Of a stretch of 64,000 nt of DNA, positions 18,759 to 28,065 are shown in pieces. The position numbers and the translations under genes are program-made. Below the pieces are notes generated by a model that worked only from the letters and a program-made list of their open reading frames with translations, searched no databases and was not told the origin of the DNA. Each line of letters starts with the position of its first letter. Position 1 is the stretch's first letter. This stretch comes from Bifidobacterium asteroides DSM 20089 (GTDB lineage Bacteria; Actinomycetota; Actinomycetes; Actinomycetales; Bifidobacteriaceae): contig NZ_CP017696.1 of the NCBI RefSeq assembly GCF_002715865.1, forward strand, positions 2,046,001-2,110,000, read 5' to 3'.

Positions 18759-21085
18759 GGAACATCTGGAGGATCCTGCGCAAGGACCTGGCCGATGCCA
18801 CCAGCAACGTCATCGCCATCATCGTCCTGATGGGTCTGATCATCGTTCCGGCCCTCTATGCCTGGTTCAACATCGCCGCCAGTTGGGACCCCTACAAGAA
18901 CACCAAGGCCATCAAGGTAGCCGTGGCCAACACCGACAAGGGGTACAAGTCCGACCTGATTCCGGTCAGGATCAACGTAGGGGAGACGGTCACCAGCACC
19001 CTGCGGGCCAACGACCAGCTGGACTGGAGGTTCGTCAACCGTGACCAGGCCCTGGAGGGGGTGCGCTCAGGTGAGTACTACGCCGCCATCGTCATCCCCA
19101 AGGATTTCAGCGCGGACATGATGACCCTCTTCTCGCAGGACGTGAAGCACGCCAACCTTGAGTACTACCTGAACGAAAAGAAGAACGCCATCGCTCCCCA
19201 TGTCACTGAGCAGGGGGCCGACACCGTGGCCACGACCATTGACAAGACCTTCGTCAAGACCGTGGGCCAGGTGGGAATCGACCTGGCCAGCCAGGTCTTC
19301 ACATACTCCCAGAGCCCCCAAGTCCAGGATTATCTGGCCAGGACGACAGGCCACATTGACCAGATGTCACAGCGGCTGACCACCGCCTCCAGCCAGGTGA
19401 ATGCCTATGCGGGCCTTCTGGACTCCTCCGGAAAGATGATTGACTCCACCGGCAGGATTCTGGGTCGGTCCGACTCCGCCACGGCCGATGCCAGGAAGGC
19501 CCTGAACCAGGGCACCAAGGGGTCCAAGGATCTGGGCAAGTCCCTCTCCGGGTCGGCCCAGGCGGTCGACGCTGCCCTTGACCAGGCCTCGGGCGCCTAT
19601 GACACCATCGGTTCCAAGATCGACGACGCTTTTGACAAGGTGGGTCAGCAGAGCGACGCCGTCAGCAGCCAGCTGAACGATTTGAGCGAACGGATCAGAG
19701 ACTCGGCGGCCGACTACGACGGGATGATCGCCAGCCTGGAGGGTCTGCGCAGCACTGTGGAATCCGATGCCAATCTGACAGCCGACCAGCGCCAGGCTCT
19801 TCTGACCGCCATCGATCAGGCCCAGGCCGGAATGCGCGCGGCCCAGGCGGTCCAGCGCGACCTGGCCAATCGGATCAGCCAGGCCTCCCAGACAGCCAGT
19901 GAGGGCAAGGACAAGCTGGCCGGTCAGCGCCAGGACCTGAAGAACAGGATTGCCCAGGCCCGCGCCTCGGTCGACCAGGTTCGCACCCAGTACCGCAATG
20001 ACCTGAAGCCACGCCTGGACGACTTGGCTTCCTCCATGGACACCGTGGTCACCTCGACCGACCGGCTGCTGACGGGTCTGGATGGAACCGTCAAGGGCGC
20101 CTCCGGGCTGACGGGACCCATGACCAACGACATCAGCCAGGCCAAGGACCAGCTGGGTGAAATCTCCCAGCGTCTGGACCAGGCCTCCAAGCGGCTGACC
20201 GACCTGGGAGGACACCTGACCCAGGCTTCGCAGGGCAAAGATACGCAGGAGGTCAAAAATCTGCTGAGCGGGGATTCCGAAACCCTGGCTGTGCTTCTGT
20301 CCTCGCCGGTCGGCATCCATCGGCATGCGGTCTTCCCCGTAATGAACTACGGGTCGGCCATGACGCCCTTCTACACCATCCTCTCCATCTGGGTGGGTGC
20401 CACCATTCTGGCTGCCATGATGAAGGTGGCCCTGTCCGACAAGAAGAAGGCCTTCGTCCTGCACCTGGACTCCCTGCAGGATGCCTGGAAGAGGGCCGAT
20501 GACCTGGATGAGGACTCCGACGGCCGCCGCTCCTGGGGAGCCTTCCGCCCGGAGTCGCCGGGCAACGCCCGCCGCTTTGGCCTTCAGCTCTACCAGGAGT
20601 ACTTCGGCAGATTCGCGGTCTTCGCCCTGATGGCCATCCTGCAGGGCTGCCTGATCGCGCTGGGAGACCTCTTCTACCTGAAAGTCCAGTGCGTACATCC
20701 GCTGATGTTCGTGCTGGTTGCGGTCTTCGCCTCCTTCGTCTTCATGAATCTGATCTATACCCTGGTCGTCTCCTTCGGGGACATCGGCAAGGCCATCGCC
20801 GTCATTCTCCTGGTCATGCAGGTGGCCGGTTCGGGCGGCACCTTCCCCATGGAGACCCTGCCCGGCTTCTTCCAGGGGGTCTATCCCTTCCTGCCCTTCG
20901 TCCACGCCATCGGGGCCATGCAGTCGGCCGTTGCCGGAGCCTACGGCATGGAGTTCTGGCGTGAGATGGCCATCCTGGCCCTCTTCCTGGTGCCTTCGTT
21001 GTTGCTGGGGCTGGTTTTGCGCAAGCCCGTCATCCGCTTCAATGATTGGATCGTCAGAAACCTTGAGAGCACCCGGCTCATGTAG
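18755..21085 (+). CDS. YhgE/Pip-domain membrane protein, second of a tandem pair
   Basis: Paralogue of the preceding gene, starting in an ATGA overlap. The 776 residues show the same order: an N-terminal helix with VPALYAWFNIAASWDPYKN, an external part containing LEYYLNEKKNAIAPHVTEQGAD, a long coiled-coil-like region (about 190-510), and five or six C-terminal membrane helices. It lacks the extra C-terminal helix pair of its neighbour. The pair may form a heteromeric complex, since the genes are translationally coupled and share both ends but diverge in the middle (inference). Confidence 0.88.
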   Translation: MRNIWRILRKDLADATSNVIAIIVLMGLIIVPALYAWFNIAASWDPYKNTKAIKVAVANTDKGYKSDLIPVRINVGETVTSTLRANDQLDWRFVNRDQALEGVRSGEYYAAIVIPKDFSADMMTLFSQDVKHANLEYYLNEKKNAIAPHVTEQGADTVATTIDKTFVKTVGQVGIDLASQVFTYSQSPQVQDYLARTTGHIDQMSQRLTTASSQVNAYAGLLDSSGKMIDSTGRILGRSDSATADARKALNQGTKGSKDLGKSLSGSAQAVDAALDQASGAYDTIGSKIDDAFDKVGQQSDAVSSQLNDLSERIRDSAADYDGMIASLEGLRSTVESDANLTADQRQALLTAIDQAQAGMRAAQAVQRDLANRISQASQTASEGKDKLAGQRQDLKNRIAQARASVDQVRTQYRNDLKPRLDDLASSMDTVVTSTDRLLTGLDGTVKGASGLTGPMTNDISQAKDQLGEISQRLDQASKRLTDLGGHLTQASQGKDTQEVKNLLSGDSETLAVLLSSPVGIHRHAVFPVMNYGSAMTPFYTILSIWVGATILAAMMKVALSDKKKAFVLHLDSLQDAWKRADDLDEDSDGRRSWGAFRPESPGNARRFGLQLYQEYFGRFAVFALMAILQGCLIALGDLFYLKVQCVHPLMFVLVAVFASFVFMNLIYTLVVSFGDIGKAIAVILLVMQVAGSGGTFPMETLPGFFQGVYPFLPFVHAIGAMQSAVAGAYGMEFWREMAILALFLVPSLLLGLVLRKPVIRFNDWIVRNLESTRLM

Positions 21086-21121
21086 GGCCGAGTCCAGCAG
21101 TGGGTGGTATAGGGTGAGAGC

Positions 21122-22213
21122 ATGAGCGTCCAACTGGTTGAGGAGCGCCGCTACGACCAAATCATGAAGGAGCGTGTCCTTCCTGACTTGGCCTCCTGTC
21201 GCAGTGACGGATGGATGATCTCCCATGACGGCGGCGAGGACGGGGGAACCTTGTTGGACAAGGCCCATGTCAGGGGCGTAGACCCATCCCGGCTCTTGCA
21301 TTACGTCTGCTATGACCGGACGCTTTTCCGCCAGGGGGCGGTGGAGTCAGGATCGGCTCTTGTGCGCGGGGCCGTAATCATCTCCTTCGGTTTTTCGGAA
21401 TTCGCCGACAAGTATCAGGAGATGGCCTGGTATTTCCTGATGCAGGGGTATTCTGTCTGCATTCCCGAGCACTGGGGACACGGGTTCTCGGGCCGGGGCG
21501 TAAACGATCCCAGTCTGATATGGGTGGATCATTGGCATCGGTATGTGGCGGACCTGGCCGCTTTCTGCTCCCAGGTGGGTCAGCAGTATGCCCAGGACAA
21601 GCCCATGGTGCTCTATGCCCACTCCATGGGCGGCGGTGTGGCTGCGCGGATGCTGGAGACTTTTCCTTCGCTTATTGACAAGGCGGTCCTGTCATCGCCG
21701 ATGATTGCGCCGCGGACCGGGTTCATGCCCTCAGTGGCCTGGACCGCAGCCAACGCCGCCTGCATGATGGGCCGCTCTCGCAGCATGGTCCCGGGATTCG
21801 GACCATTCCGTCCCGAGCTGGACATGGGCAAGTACCCCAATGGCAGCCAGGCGCGGGTGTCCTGGGCCCATAAGTTGCGGGCCAGGGAGCTGCACTACCA
21901 GACCAGCGCCGCCACTTTCGGCTGGGTCAGGGAGAGCCTGGAGATGAGCCGGGCCATACTGCGACCCGACCGGTGCAGTCGGGTGGAGACCCCTCTGTTG
22001 CTTTTCCAGGCGCAGCCTGACCGATTCGTGTTGCCGATGCCCCAGAACCGTTTTGTCGACCAGGTCCAGCAGGGCGGCTGCCAGGCCACGCTGGTGCGCA
22101 TCCCAGGCAGCATGCACGAGCTCTACCAGATGCCGGACAAGGTCCTGAGGCCATACTTGGAGCGCATCTTCGACTTTTTTGACCAGCCCTGGCAGCTCGC
22201 TGACGACCGCTAA
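21122..22213 (+). CDS. Alpha/beta hydrolase, monoacylglycerol lipase/lysophospholipase-like
   Basis: Serine hydrolase of the Hydrolase_4 (serine aminopeptidase S33) type. The 363-residue protein has the nucleophile elbow YAHSMGGGVA (Ser near residue 167), a central pattern CIPEHWGHGFSGRG around an oxyanion loop, a late Asp in FQAQPDRFVLP and a His in PGSMHELYQMPDKV. There is no signal peptide or membrane segment, so a cytosolic lipid or ester hydrolase is likely. It lies 36 bp after the YhgE pair and may be read with it; its stop is 21 bp from the convergent copA stop. Confidence 0.85.
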   Translation: MSVQLVEERRYDQIMKERVLPDLASCRSDGWMISHDGGEDGGTLLDKAHVRGVDPSRLLHYVCYDRTLFRQGAVESGSALVRGAVIISFGFSEFADKYQEMAWYFLMQGYSVCIPEHWGHGFSGRGVNDPSLIWVDHWHRYVADLAAFCSQVGQQYAQDKPMVLYAHSMGGGVAARMLETFPSLIDKAVLSSPMIAPRTGFMPSVAWTAANAACMMGRSRSMVPGFGPFRPELDMGKYPNGSQARVSWAHKLRARELHYQTSAATFGWVRESLEMSRAILRPDRCSRVETPLLLFQAQPDRFVLPMPQNRFVDQVQQGGCQATLVRIPGSMHELYQMPDKVLRPYLERIFDFFDQPWQLADDR

Positions 22214-22234
22214 TCAGACGAAGAACGCGCAGTT

Positions 22235-22435
22235 CTACTTGTCGAGCACCTTCTGCGGATCGGCATCGAAGGTATCGACGCAGTTCTGCGAGCAGAAGTA
22301 GTAGGTCTTGCCCTGGTAGTCACGCTTGGCTGCGGCCGTGCTGGGGTCGATGGACATGCCGCAGACCGGGTCGGTGACCTTGTCTGCCTGTGTCTGATTC
22401 TGCTGCATGTCGTCATGATGGTGGAAGAGTCCCAT
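22235..22435 (-). CDS. Possible separate YHS-domain protein from an internal start in copA
   Basis: An in-frame ATG at 22435 ([16 protein letters not shown]) is preceded by GAAAGGAAATGAG, a good ribosome site. It would yield a 66-residue histidine-rich YHS protein identical to the end of CopA. Free-standing YHS proteins of this size beginning near such a histidine cluster are common beside copper ATPases, so either a former copA stop was lost or both forms are made. Nothing in the sequence proves independent translation. Confidence 0.4.
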   Translation of the reverse strand: MGLFHHHDDMQQNQTQADKVTDPVCGMSIDPSTAAAKRDYQGKTYYFCSQNCVDTFDADPQKVLDK

Positions 22436-25051
22436 CTCATTTCCTTTCTCTTGGTTAGTGGAAATACTGAGGTCCCTGGTCAGGGCATCCATGTCGATTG
22501 GCCTGGTCTCCTTGACCGGCCTTGCCTTCAGGGGCGTATGCCGCAGCCGGTTGGCGTTGAGCACCACCGACAGGGAGGAGAAGGCCATGGCCGCGCCGGC
22601 GATCATGGGGTTGAGCAGGAGTCCGATGAAGGGGTAGAGCACGCCGGCGGCGATGGGGATGCCCAGGCCGTTGTACCCGAAGGCGAACCAGAGGTTCTGA
22701 TGGATGTTGCGCATGGTCGCAGCAGAGAGGTCGATGGCCTTGACAGCTGCATTCAGGTCGCCCGAGACCAGGGTCACGTCGGCGGACTCGATGGCTACGT
22801 CCGTTCCGGTGCCGATGGCCATGCCCAGGTCGGCCTGGGCCAGGGCCGGGGCGTCGTTGATGCCGTCGCCGATCATGGCCACCTTGTGTCCTTGGGCCTG
22901 AAGGACCTTGACGATGCTCGCCTTGTCCTCTGGATGGATTTGCGCCACCACCCGGGTGACCCCCACCTGGCCCCCGACCTGCTCGGCGGTGCCCTGGTTG
23001 TCGCCGGTCAACATGATGGTCTGGATGCCACGCTCGTTCATGTCGTGGATGGCCTGCTTGGAGCCGGTCTTGACCTGGTCGGTCACTGCCAGGACCCCGG
23101 CAAGCCTGCCGTCGATGGCCACAAAGATGGTCGTGCGGCCCTGATCCTCCCAGCTGCGGGCGGTGTCGAAAAGGTGCTGCGAGCCTGCCTGGTTCGCCGT
23201 TTCGTTCTCCAGGTCGATTCCCTTGCCTTCGAGCAGCCTGCGGTTGCCGACAAGGACGTGCGAGGTGCCCTTGCTCCCTTCGAAAGATCCTGAGGGGAAG
23301 GTCGCATCGATGCCGGCGCCGGTGACCGAGTCGAAGTCCTTGGCCGGGACCAGTTCCAGGTTGCGGTCCTTGGCGGCCTGGACGATGGCCTGGGCCAGGG
23401 GATGCTCCGAATTGCTCTCGGCGCTCGCGGCCGCCCTGATCAGCAGGTTTTCATCCAGCCCCTGCACACTCAGGGCATCGGCCAGTTCAGGTCGGCCCTG
23501 GGTGATGGTGCCGGTCTTGTCAAGGACGATGGTATCGACGTCGTGTGCTCCCTGCAGAGCCTCCGCCGACCGGTAGAGTACGCCGGCACGTGCGCCGCGT
23601 CCAGTGCCGATCGTCACGGATAGGGGAGTGGCAAGGCCCAGGGCACAGGGGCAGGCAATGACCAGGACGGAGACCGCCGCCACGATTCCGTATACGCCGC
23701 GGGGCATGGGGCCGAACATCCACCAGGCTACGAAGGTCCAGAGCGCCACCAGGATGACCCCGGGGATGAAGATTGACGATATCCGGTCGGCCAGCTTCTG
23801 GATGGGTGCCTTGGATGTCTGGGCCGTCTTGACCAGCCGGATGATCTGGGCCAGAACCGTGTCCTGTCCTACCTGGGTGGCCCTGTAGCGCAGGGAGCCT
23901 GTGCCGTTGACGGTGGCTCCGACCAGGGAATCGCCCTCCTGCTTGAGGACGGGCATGGGCTCGCCGGTCACCATGGATTCGTCCACTGAGGATGATCCGG
24001 ATATGACCTGGCCGTCCACTGGCAGCTTCTCGCCCGGATGGACCTGAATCACGTCTCCTACGGCTACATCGTCGACAGCGATCTCTTGGGTGGTCTCCCT
24101 GCCGTCTTGGTCGGCCCTCACCACGGTGGCGGTCTTGGGCCTCAGACCGACAAGGGCGCGGATGGCATCGCCGGTGCCGCGCCGGGCCCGTGCCTCCAGG
24201 ATCTGACCGAGGATCATCAGGGTGATGATGGTGCCTACGGCCTCGTAATATGGCTCGCGGCTTCCCTCAGGCAGGAGTTGCGGGGCCACGGTGACCACCA
24301 GCGAGTAGAGGAAGGCCGTGGCAGTGCCCAGGGCAACCAGGGAGTTCATCTCCGGGGCCCGGTGTGCCAGGGCCAGCCACCCGGTGCGGTGGATGGGCCA
24401 GCCGGAATAGAACATCACCGGCAGGATCAGGACCAGCTGGACCCAGGGGTTCATCAGAATGTGGGGCATGTGCAGGAACATGCCGAACATGGCCGGAATG
24501 AAGACCGGGAGCGTGAAGACCAGGGCTATGATGAATCGCCTGGTCAGGTCGTGGATTTCCGCCGTGCGCTCTTGATCCGCCTCGTCCTGGTCGCTGCCGC
24601 CAGTGGTCTGGGTGGATTTGGCGGCCTCGGCAGGTTCGGCTTGCGAATGTTCGGGTTGTGCCTCGGCACTGCCGGTCGTCGGCCCATCGGTGGCCCGGAG
24701 CATTCCGTGGAGCATGTTCATCCCGCAGGCAAAGGGGTAGTCGCCGGCCTTGGGCGGGGTCAGCTGGATGGTCGAGGTCTGGAAAGCGGGCAGGGTCTTG
24801 TCGATGTTGAAGTCGTTGAAGACCACGTGAGAGGAGCATTCCCCGCTTTCCTGGCGGTCGAAGACCAGCTTGACCGGCCGTCCTGCCTGAACCTGGATCA
24901 GTTGAGGGCTGTATCCGCCCTTGACTGTGATGTGGACGGTCTGGACGCCGCCCTCATCCTTGGCCTGGGTGGCCTTTCTGGGTGCGAAGAAGTACCAGAT
25001 GATGCCCGCCGTGATGGCCAGGGCTGCAATAAGGACCAGGATGTTGCTCAT
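22235..25051 (-). CDS. copA: Copper-exporting P1B-type ATPase with N-terminal cupredoxin and C-terminal YHS domains
   Basis: ATP-driven Cu(I) efflux pump. I start it at ATG 25051 ([13 protein letters not shown]), directly downstream of the CsoR-type operator; the open frame upstream includes that operator and is not coding. The 938-residue product has a membrane helix (5-25), a cupredoxin-like domain (about 40-130) with candidate Cu ligands in ECSSHV and [11 protein letters not shown], then a P1B ATPase with CPC motif ([12 protein letters not shown], about 467), phosphorylation site DKTGTIT (about 510) and [10 protein letters not shown] (about 723). There are no CxxC heavy-metal-associated domains. 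The last 66 residues are a YHS metal-binding domain ([16 protein letters not shown]) that may have been a separate gene. It diverges from csoR. Confidence 0.95.
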   Translation of the reverse strand: MSNILVLIAALAITAGIIWYFFAPRKATQAKDEGGVQTVHITVKGGYSPQLIQVQAGRPVKLVFDRQESGECSSHVVFNDFNIDKTLPAFQTSTIQLTPPKAGDYPFACGMNMLHGMLRATDGPTTGSAEAQPEHSQAEPAEAAKSTQTTGGSDQDEADQERTAEIHDLTRRFIIALVFTLPVFIPAMFGMFLHMPHILMNPWVQLVLILPVMFYSGWPIHRTGWLALAHRAPEMNSLVALGTATAFLYSLVVTVAPQLLPEGSREPYYEAVGTIITLMILGQILEARARRGTGDAIRALVGLRPKTATVVRADQDGRETTQEIAVDDVAVGDVIQVHPGEKLPVDGQVISGSSSVDESMVTGEPMPVLKQEGDSLVGATVNGTGSLRYRATQVGQDTVLAQIIRLVKTAQTSKAPIQKLADRISSIFIPGVILVALWTFVAWWMFGPMPRGVYGIVAAVSVLVIACPCALGLATPLSVTIGTGRGARAGVLYRSAEALQGAHDVDTIVLDKTGTITQGRPELADALSVQGLDENLLIRAAASAESNSEHPLAQAIVQAAKDRNLELVPAKDFDSVTGAGIDATFPSGSFEGSKGTSHVLVGNRRLLEGKGIDLENETANQAGSQHLFDTARSWEDQGRTTIFVAIDGRLAGVLAVTDQVKTGSKQAIHDMNERGIQTIMLTGDNQGTAEQVGGQVGVTRVVAQIHPEDKASIVKVLQAQGHKVAMIGDGINDAPALAQADLGMAIGTGTDVAIESADVTLVSGDLNAAVKAIDLSAATMRNIHQNLWFAFGYNGLGIPIAAGVLYPFIGLLLNPMIAGAAMAFSSLSVVLNANRLRHTPLKARPVKETRPIDMDALTRDLSISTNQEKGNEMGLFHHHDDMQQNQTQADKVTDPVCGMSIDPSTAAAKRDYQGKTYYFCSQNCVDTFDADPQKVLDK

Positions 25052-25060
25052 GTGGCCCAC

Positions 25061-25079
25061 TATACCCCCCAGGGGTATA
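25061..25079. promoter_or_regulatory. CsoR-type copper operator
   Basis: The palindrome TATACCCCCCAGGGGTATA lies 9 bp upstream of copA and 87 bp upstream of csoR. Its arms TATACCCC and GGGGTATA flank a short centre, which matches the known CsoR site type (TACCCC-N-GGGGTA). It should repress both divergent genes and release them on copper binding. Confidence 0.85.
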
Positions 25080-25166
25080 CTGATAGTGAATTTCGAGATG
25101 GGTTTCATGGATTCGGGTCGGTCCTGGCTCCTCCATGAAGGCCATTGACCAGGAATGGAGTGAATC

Positions 25167-25502
25167 TTGCCCGGATATGCCAACGATAAAAAGCGAACCA
25201 TCACCAGACTCCGGCGTGTCGAGGGCCAGGTCAGAGCCATTGAGCAGATGGTAGAGTCAGACACCTACTGCATCGACATCCTCACCCAGATTGCCGCCTC
25301 GACCAGCGCCCTGAAGTCGGTGGCCCTGACCCTGCTGGACGACCACATGAACCACTGCGTCCGCGAGGCTGCCGAAAAGGGGGGGCGAGGAGGCCGACGA
25401 GAAGATGGAGGAGGCTTCCGAGGCCATCGCCCGCCTGGTCCGCTCCTAGCCCCCCCCCCCCCGTCAGCCAGGCCTAATCCGCCTGGGAATAGCAGTCCAT
25501 AA
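25167..25502 (+). CDS. csoR: Copper-sensing repressor CsoR, C-terminus out of frame
   Basis: DUF156-family copper-responsive repressor. The start is TTG 25167 (read [23 protein letters not shown]), the only in-frame choice giving the normal N-terminus. The Cu(I) ligands Cys, His, Cys are present ([16 protein letters not shown]). After EAAEK the expected helix [20 protein letters not shown] is encoded, but only in the +1 frame beyond a G7 tract (25379-25385). As written the protein instead gains a Gly/Arg/Pro-rich tail and reads on to 25502. With six G residues it would end at TAG 25447-25449, giving the normal length of about 93. The DNA-binding core is intact. Sequencing error, mutation and slippage are all possible. 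Confidence 0.88.
   Translation: MPGYANDKKRTITRLRRVEGQVRAIEQMVESDTYCIDILTQIAASTSALKSVALTLLDDHMNHCVREAAEKGGRGGRREDGGGFRGHRPPGPLLAPPPPSARPNPPGNSSP
25450..25462. repeat. Homopolymer C13 tract after csoR
   Basis: Thirteen consecutive C residues begin directly after the expected csoR stop codon. Tracts this long are prone to polymerase slippage and to sequencing error. Confidence 0.8.
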
Positions 25503-25618
25503 GCAACGGGTATAGGCATTCTTCCGGGAATGGTTGGACTTCCGCTTTTCTCCTGTTAGATTGAACCCCAACCCCGGGCTGTTCGGTCCTGGGAAAGAGA
25601 GGTTGAAGGGGAGAGGCA

Positions 25619-26983
25619 ATGTCGAAAACGAGTTGGGATTGGGCGGCCCTGATAGTGGTCGTCATTCTCTTTGCAGTGCTGGCCCTGCTGAGCAGGAAGA
25701 CCAAGGTCAACTTCAGTTGGCGGGTCATCATAGCGACGGTGTTGGGAATCCTGGTGGGTGTAGGCTTCTCCGGCCACACGACCTATGTAGGAGCATTCGG
25801 CAACGTCTGGTCCGAGGTCATCTCGGCCCTCGTAGTGCCGCTGCTGCTTTTCAGCATCATCGCCAGCATCGGCCGTATCGGCGGGTCTGGCCGGTTGAAG
25901 AGCATCAGTGTGAAGACCATTGTTCTTCTCCTGGTCAATACCTTCACAGCCGCCGTGATTGCCCTGGTTCTAGGGCTGCTTTTCCAGGTCGGCAAGGGGT
26001 TCAACCAGGCCCTGCCCAAGGGGGCCAAACCTCGCCAGGTGCCAGGGGTACTCGATACTCTGGTCGGTCTCTTCCCATCGAATCTGGCGGACAATTGGGC
26101 TCACAACCAGGTCATTCCCGTAGTGATCTTCGCCATCCTCTTGGCGGTCTCCCTTAACAAGGCCGCATCAACACCGCGCGGCGAGCAGAGCGTGGCCCCC
26201 TTCAAGGCTTTCGTGGAAGCCGGCAATGTGGTCCTGTCAAAGGCCACCCAAATCGTGGTTGGCTTCACCCCCTATGCGGTTCTGTCCCTGATTGCAGCCG
26301 CCATCGGTCGCAGCAACCTGAAGAGCCTTCTGCCCCTGTTGGCAGTTCTCTTGGTGGCATACCTGGGTCTGGCCATTCAGCTCTTCCTGGTCCAACCTCT
26401 GATCCTGGCCCTGGTCGGTAGGGTCAATCCTCTGCCCTTCTTCCGCTCCCTTTGGCCGGCGGGCGTGGTGGCCTTCACCTCGGAGAGCAGCATCGGCACC
26501 ATTCCTGTCACAGTCCGTCAGCTGCGCTCTGCCGGCGTTCCCGAAGAGACGGCTTCCTTCGTGGCTAGTCTGGGAGCCAATCTGGGCATGCCCGGATGCG
26601 CCGGGCTCTGGCCCGTTCTCCTGGCGGTCTTCGCCATCAACGCCCAGGGGATTCCTTACTCTCCCTTGCGCTTCGCCCTCCTGATCGTCTTTGCCTTGGT
26701 GGTTTCCGTGGGGACGGTGGGTGTGCCCGGCACAGCCACGATCACCGCCACCTCCCTATTCACGGCGGCTGGCCTGCCCGTACCATTCATCGCTATCATG
26801 CAGCCTATTTCCCAGCTGGTTGATATGGGCCGCACGTTGGTGAACGTGGCTGGCGCAGCCAATACGGCAGTCATCGTGGCCAGGACCGAGAACGAGCTTG
26901 ACCTGGATCTTTACAAGGGCCGCAAGGTCTTCGACGACCAGGACATTGAAGCGGACGAGGAGATAGAACAGTCAGGGGACTAG
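25619..26983 (+). CDS. SDF-family (DAACS) cation:dicarboxylate or cystine symporter
   Basis: Secondary transporter of the sodium/proton:dicarboxylate symporter family. The 454-residue protein has about eight hydrophobic segments, the family hairpin SSIGTIPVTVRQLRSAG (serine-rich re-entrant loop) and the GANLGMPGCAGLWP segment in place of the usual NMDGT region. It resembles the TcyP-type cystine and C4-dicarboxylate carriers; the substrate is not determinable here. The ATG has a GGGGAGAGG site. The stop shares the tetranucleotide CTAG (26980-26983) with the convergent GH105 gene, so no spacer or terminator separates the two. Confidence 0.87.
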   Translation: MSKTSWDWAALIVVVILFAVLALLSRKTKVNFSWRVIIATVLGILVGVGFSGHTTYVGAFGNVWSEVISALVVPLLLFSIIASIGRIGGSGRLKSISVKTIVLLLVNTFTAAVIALVLGLLFQVGKGFNQALPKGAKPRQVPGVLDTLVGLFPSNLADNWAHNQVIPVVIFAILLAVSLNKAASTPRGEQSVAPFKAFVEAGNVVLSKATQIVVGFTPYAVLSLIAAAIGRSNLKSLLPLLAVLLVAYLGLAIQLFLVQPLILALVGRVNPLPFFRSLWPAGVVAFTSESSIGTIPVTVRQLRSAGVPEETASFVASLGANLGMPGCAGLWPVLLAVFAINAQGIPYSPLRFALLIVFALVVSVGTVGVPGTATITATSLFTAAGLPVPFIAIMQPISQLVDMGRTLVNVAGAANTAVIVARTENELDLDLYKGRKVFDDQDIEADEEIEQSGD

Positions 26984-28065
26984 GCCCTGACGCGTTCCAT
27001 TCCTGCGCACATGAGCAGGAAGGCGCCCACCCCGTGCATGTCGTTGATGCTGGTGGGTCGCTGGCAGTATTCCTCATAGCTCCCGGGGCCGGTTCCTACA
27101 CAGATGTCGCCGATGAGGAGGTCATCTCCCTGCCGCTCAAGGCTCTTTATGACCCCCTCATACCCCTTGTTGGCCGCTTCCAGGTAGGCCTTGTCCAGAA
27201 TGCCTTGGTCTACGGCCTTGCAGATGGCGGCCACGAAGAGACAGGTGCAAGAGTTCTCAGGCCAGTTGCCCTCCTGACCGACCTTGTCGAGAACCTGCCA
27301 CCAGCGGCCGTCGGGGCCCTGATAGCGGCAGACGGCGGTCAGCAGGTCGCGGACCAGGTTTCGCAGATCCTCGCGGCCCGGGTGGTCCTGCGGAATCTGG
27401 TCGAGCTCATCCACAATGGCTACGGGCACCCAGCCGACAGATCGACCCCAGTATTCAGGCGAGAGACCAGACTTCGGATCCGCCCACTGGGCTTGGCGAG
27501 CAGGATCGTAGGCATGCCGCCAGAGCCCGGTCTCGGGTATGCGCGTCTTCTCCTGCATGAGCAAGGCCTGCCTGATGGCCTCGTCCATCAGTGCCGGGTC
27601 CCCAAAGCGGCGACCGTATTCCGTCATGAAGGGTCCGCCCATGTAGAGGCCATCCAACCACATCTGTCCAGCCGCCCGCTGCTGGTGCCAGAAACCGCCT
27701 TCGTCGTTTTTGGGGTAGAGCCGCAGCTCTCCGGCCAGCTGGTCCAGGGCATTCCGGTATCGGGGATCCCCGGTTCGCTCCTCCAAGGGGAAAAGCAGAA
27801 TGCCCGGTTGAATGTCGTCAAGGCAGATCTGGTCTTGGTTGAGTACGTGTCCGCGCTCGTCGACATTGGCATCTACCCATTCCTGCAGATAGGCCATGTC
27901 GTCCTCACGGCCATTGAGCAGAAATGTCTGGTAAACGCCCGACAGGAAGACCCCTTGGTGATAATGGAAGTGATTACGGGGCGGCAGATCGCTTCCTTTG
28001 GGGAATTTACGCCGCATGGTGTCCACGGCCGCCTGGGCGTACTGCGCTGGTGATGATGGTTTCAT
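26980..28065 (-). CDS. GH105/GH88-type unsaturated glucuronyl/galacturonyl hydrolase
   Basis: Cytosolic enzyme that cleaves the 4,5-unsaturated uronic acid from the non-reducing end of oligosaccharides produced by polysaccharide lyases. The 361-residue protein is a complete alpha/alpha-barrel of the YteR type, with the motif QMWLDGLYMGGPFM carrying the likely catalytic Asp138, and FHYHQGVFLSG, GFWHQ and WGRSVGW around the site. No signal peptide is present. Its start overlaps the upstream kinase stop (ATGA). It is the third gene of the minus-strand half of the locus. Whether the sugar removed is galacturonic (rhamnogalacturonan) or glucuronic (glycosaminoglycan-like) cannot be told from sequence. 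Confidence 0.88.
   Translation of the reverse strand: MKPSSPAQYAQAAVDTMRRKFPKGSDLPPRNHFHYHQGVFLSGVYQTFLLNGREDDMAYLQEWVDANVDERGHVLNQDQICLDDIQPGILLFPLEERTGDPRYRNALDQLAGELRLYPKNDEGGFWHQQRAAGQMWLDGLYMGGPFMTEYGRRFGDPALMDEAIRQALLMQEKTRIPETGLWRHAYDPARQAQWADPKSGLSPEYWGRSVGWVPVAIVDELDQIPQDHPGREDLRNLVRDLLTAVCRYQGPDGRWWQVLDKVGQEGNWPENSCTCLFVAAICKAVDQGILDKAYLEAANKGYEGVIKSLERQGDDLLIGDICVGTGPGSYEEYCQRPTSINDMHGVGAFLLMCAGMERVRA

Noticed and set aside
19367-21301. Long minus-strand open frame of 644 codons opposite the second YhgE gene
   Set aside because: It mirrors the YhgE coding strand, has no conserved motif, and its composition is that of an antisense frame in GC-rich DNA.
25052-25264. Upstream extension of the copA frame by 71 codons
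   Set aside because: It would translate through the CsoR operator and the csoR start region; the membrane helix begins normally at 25051.
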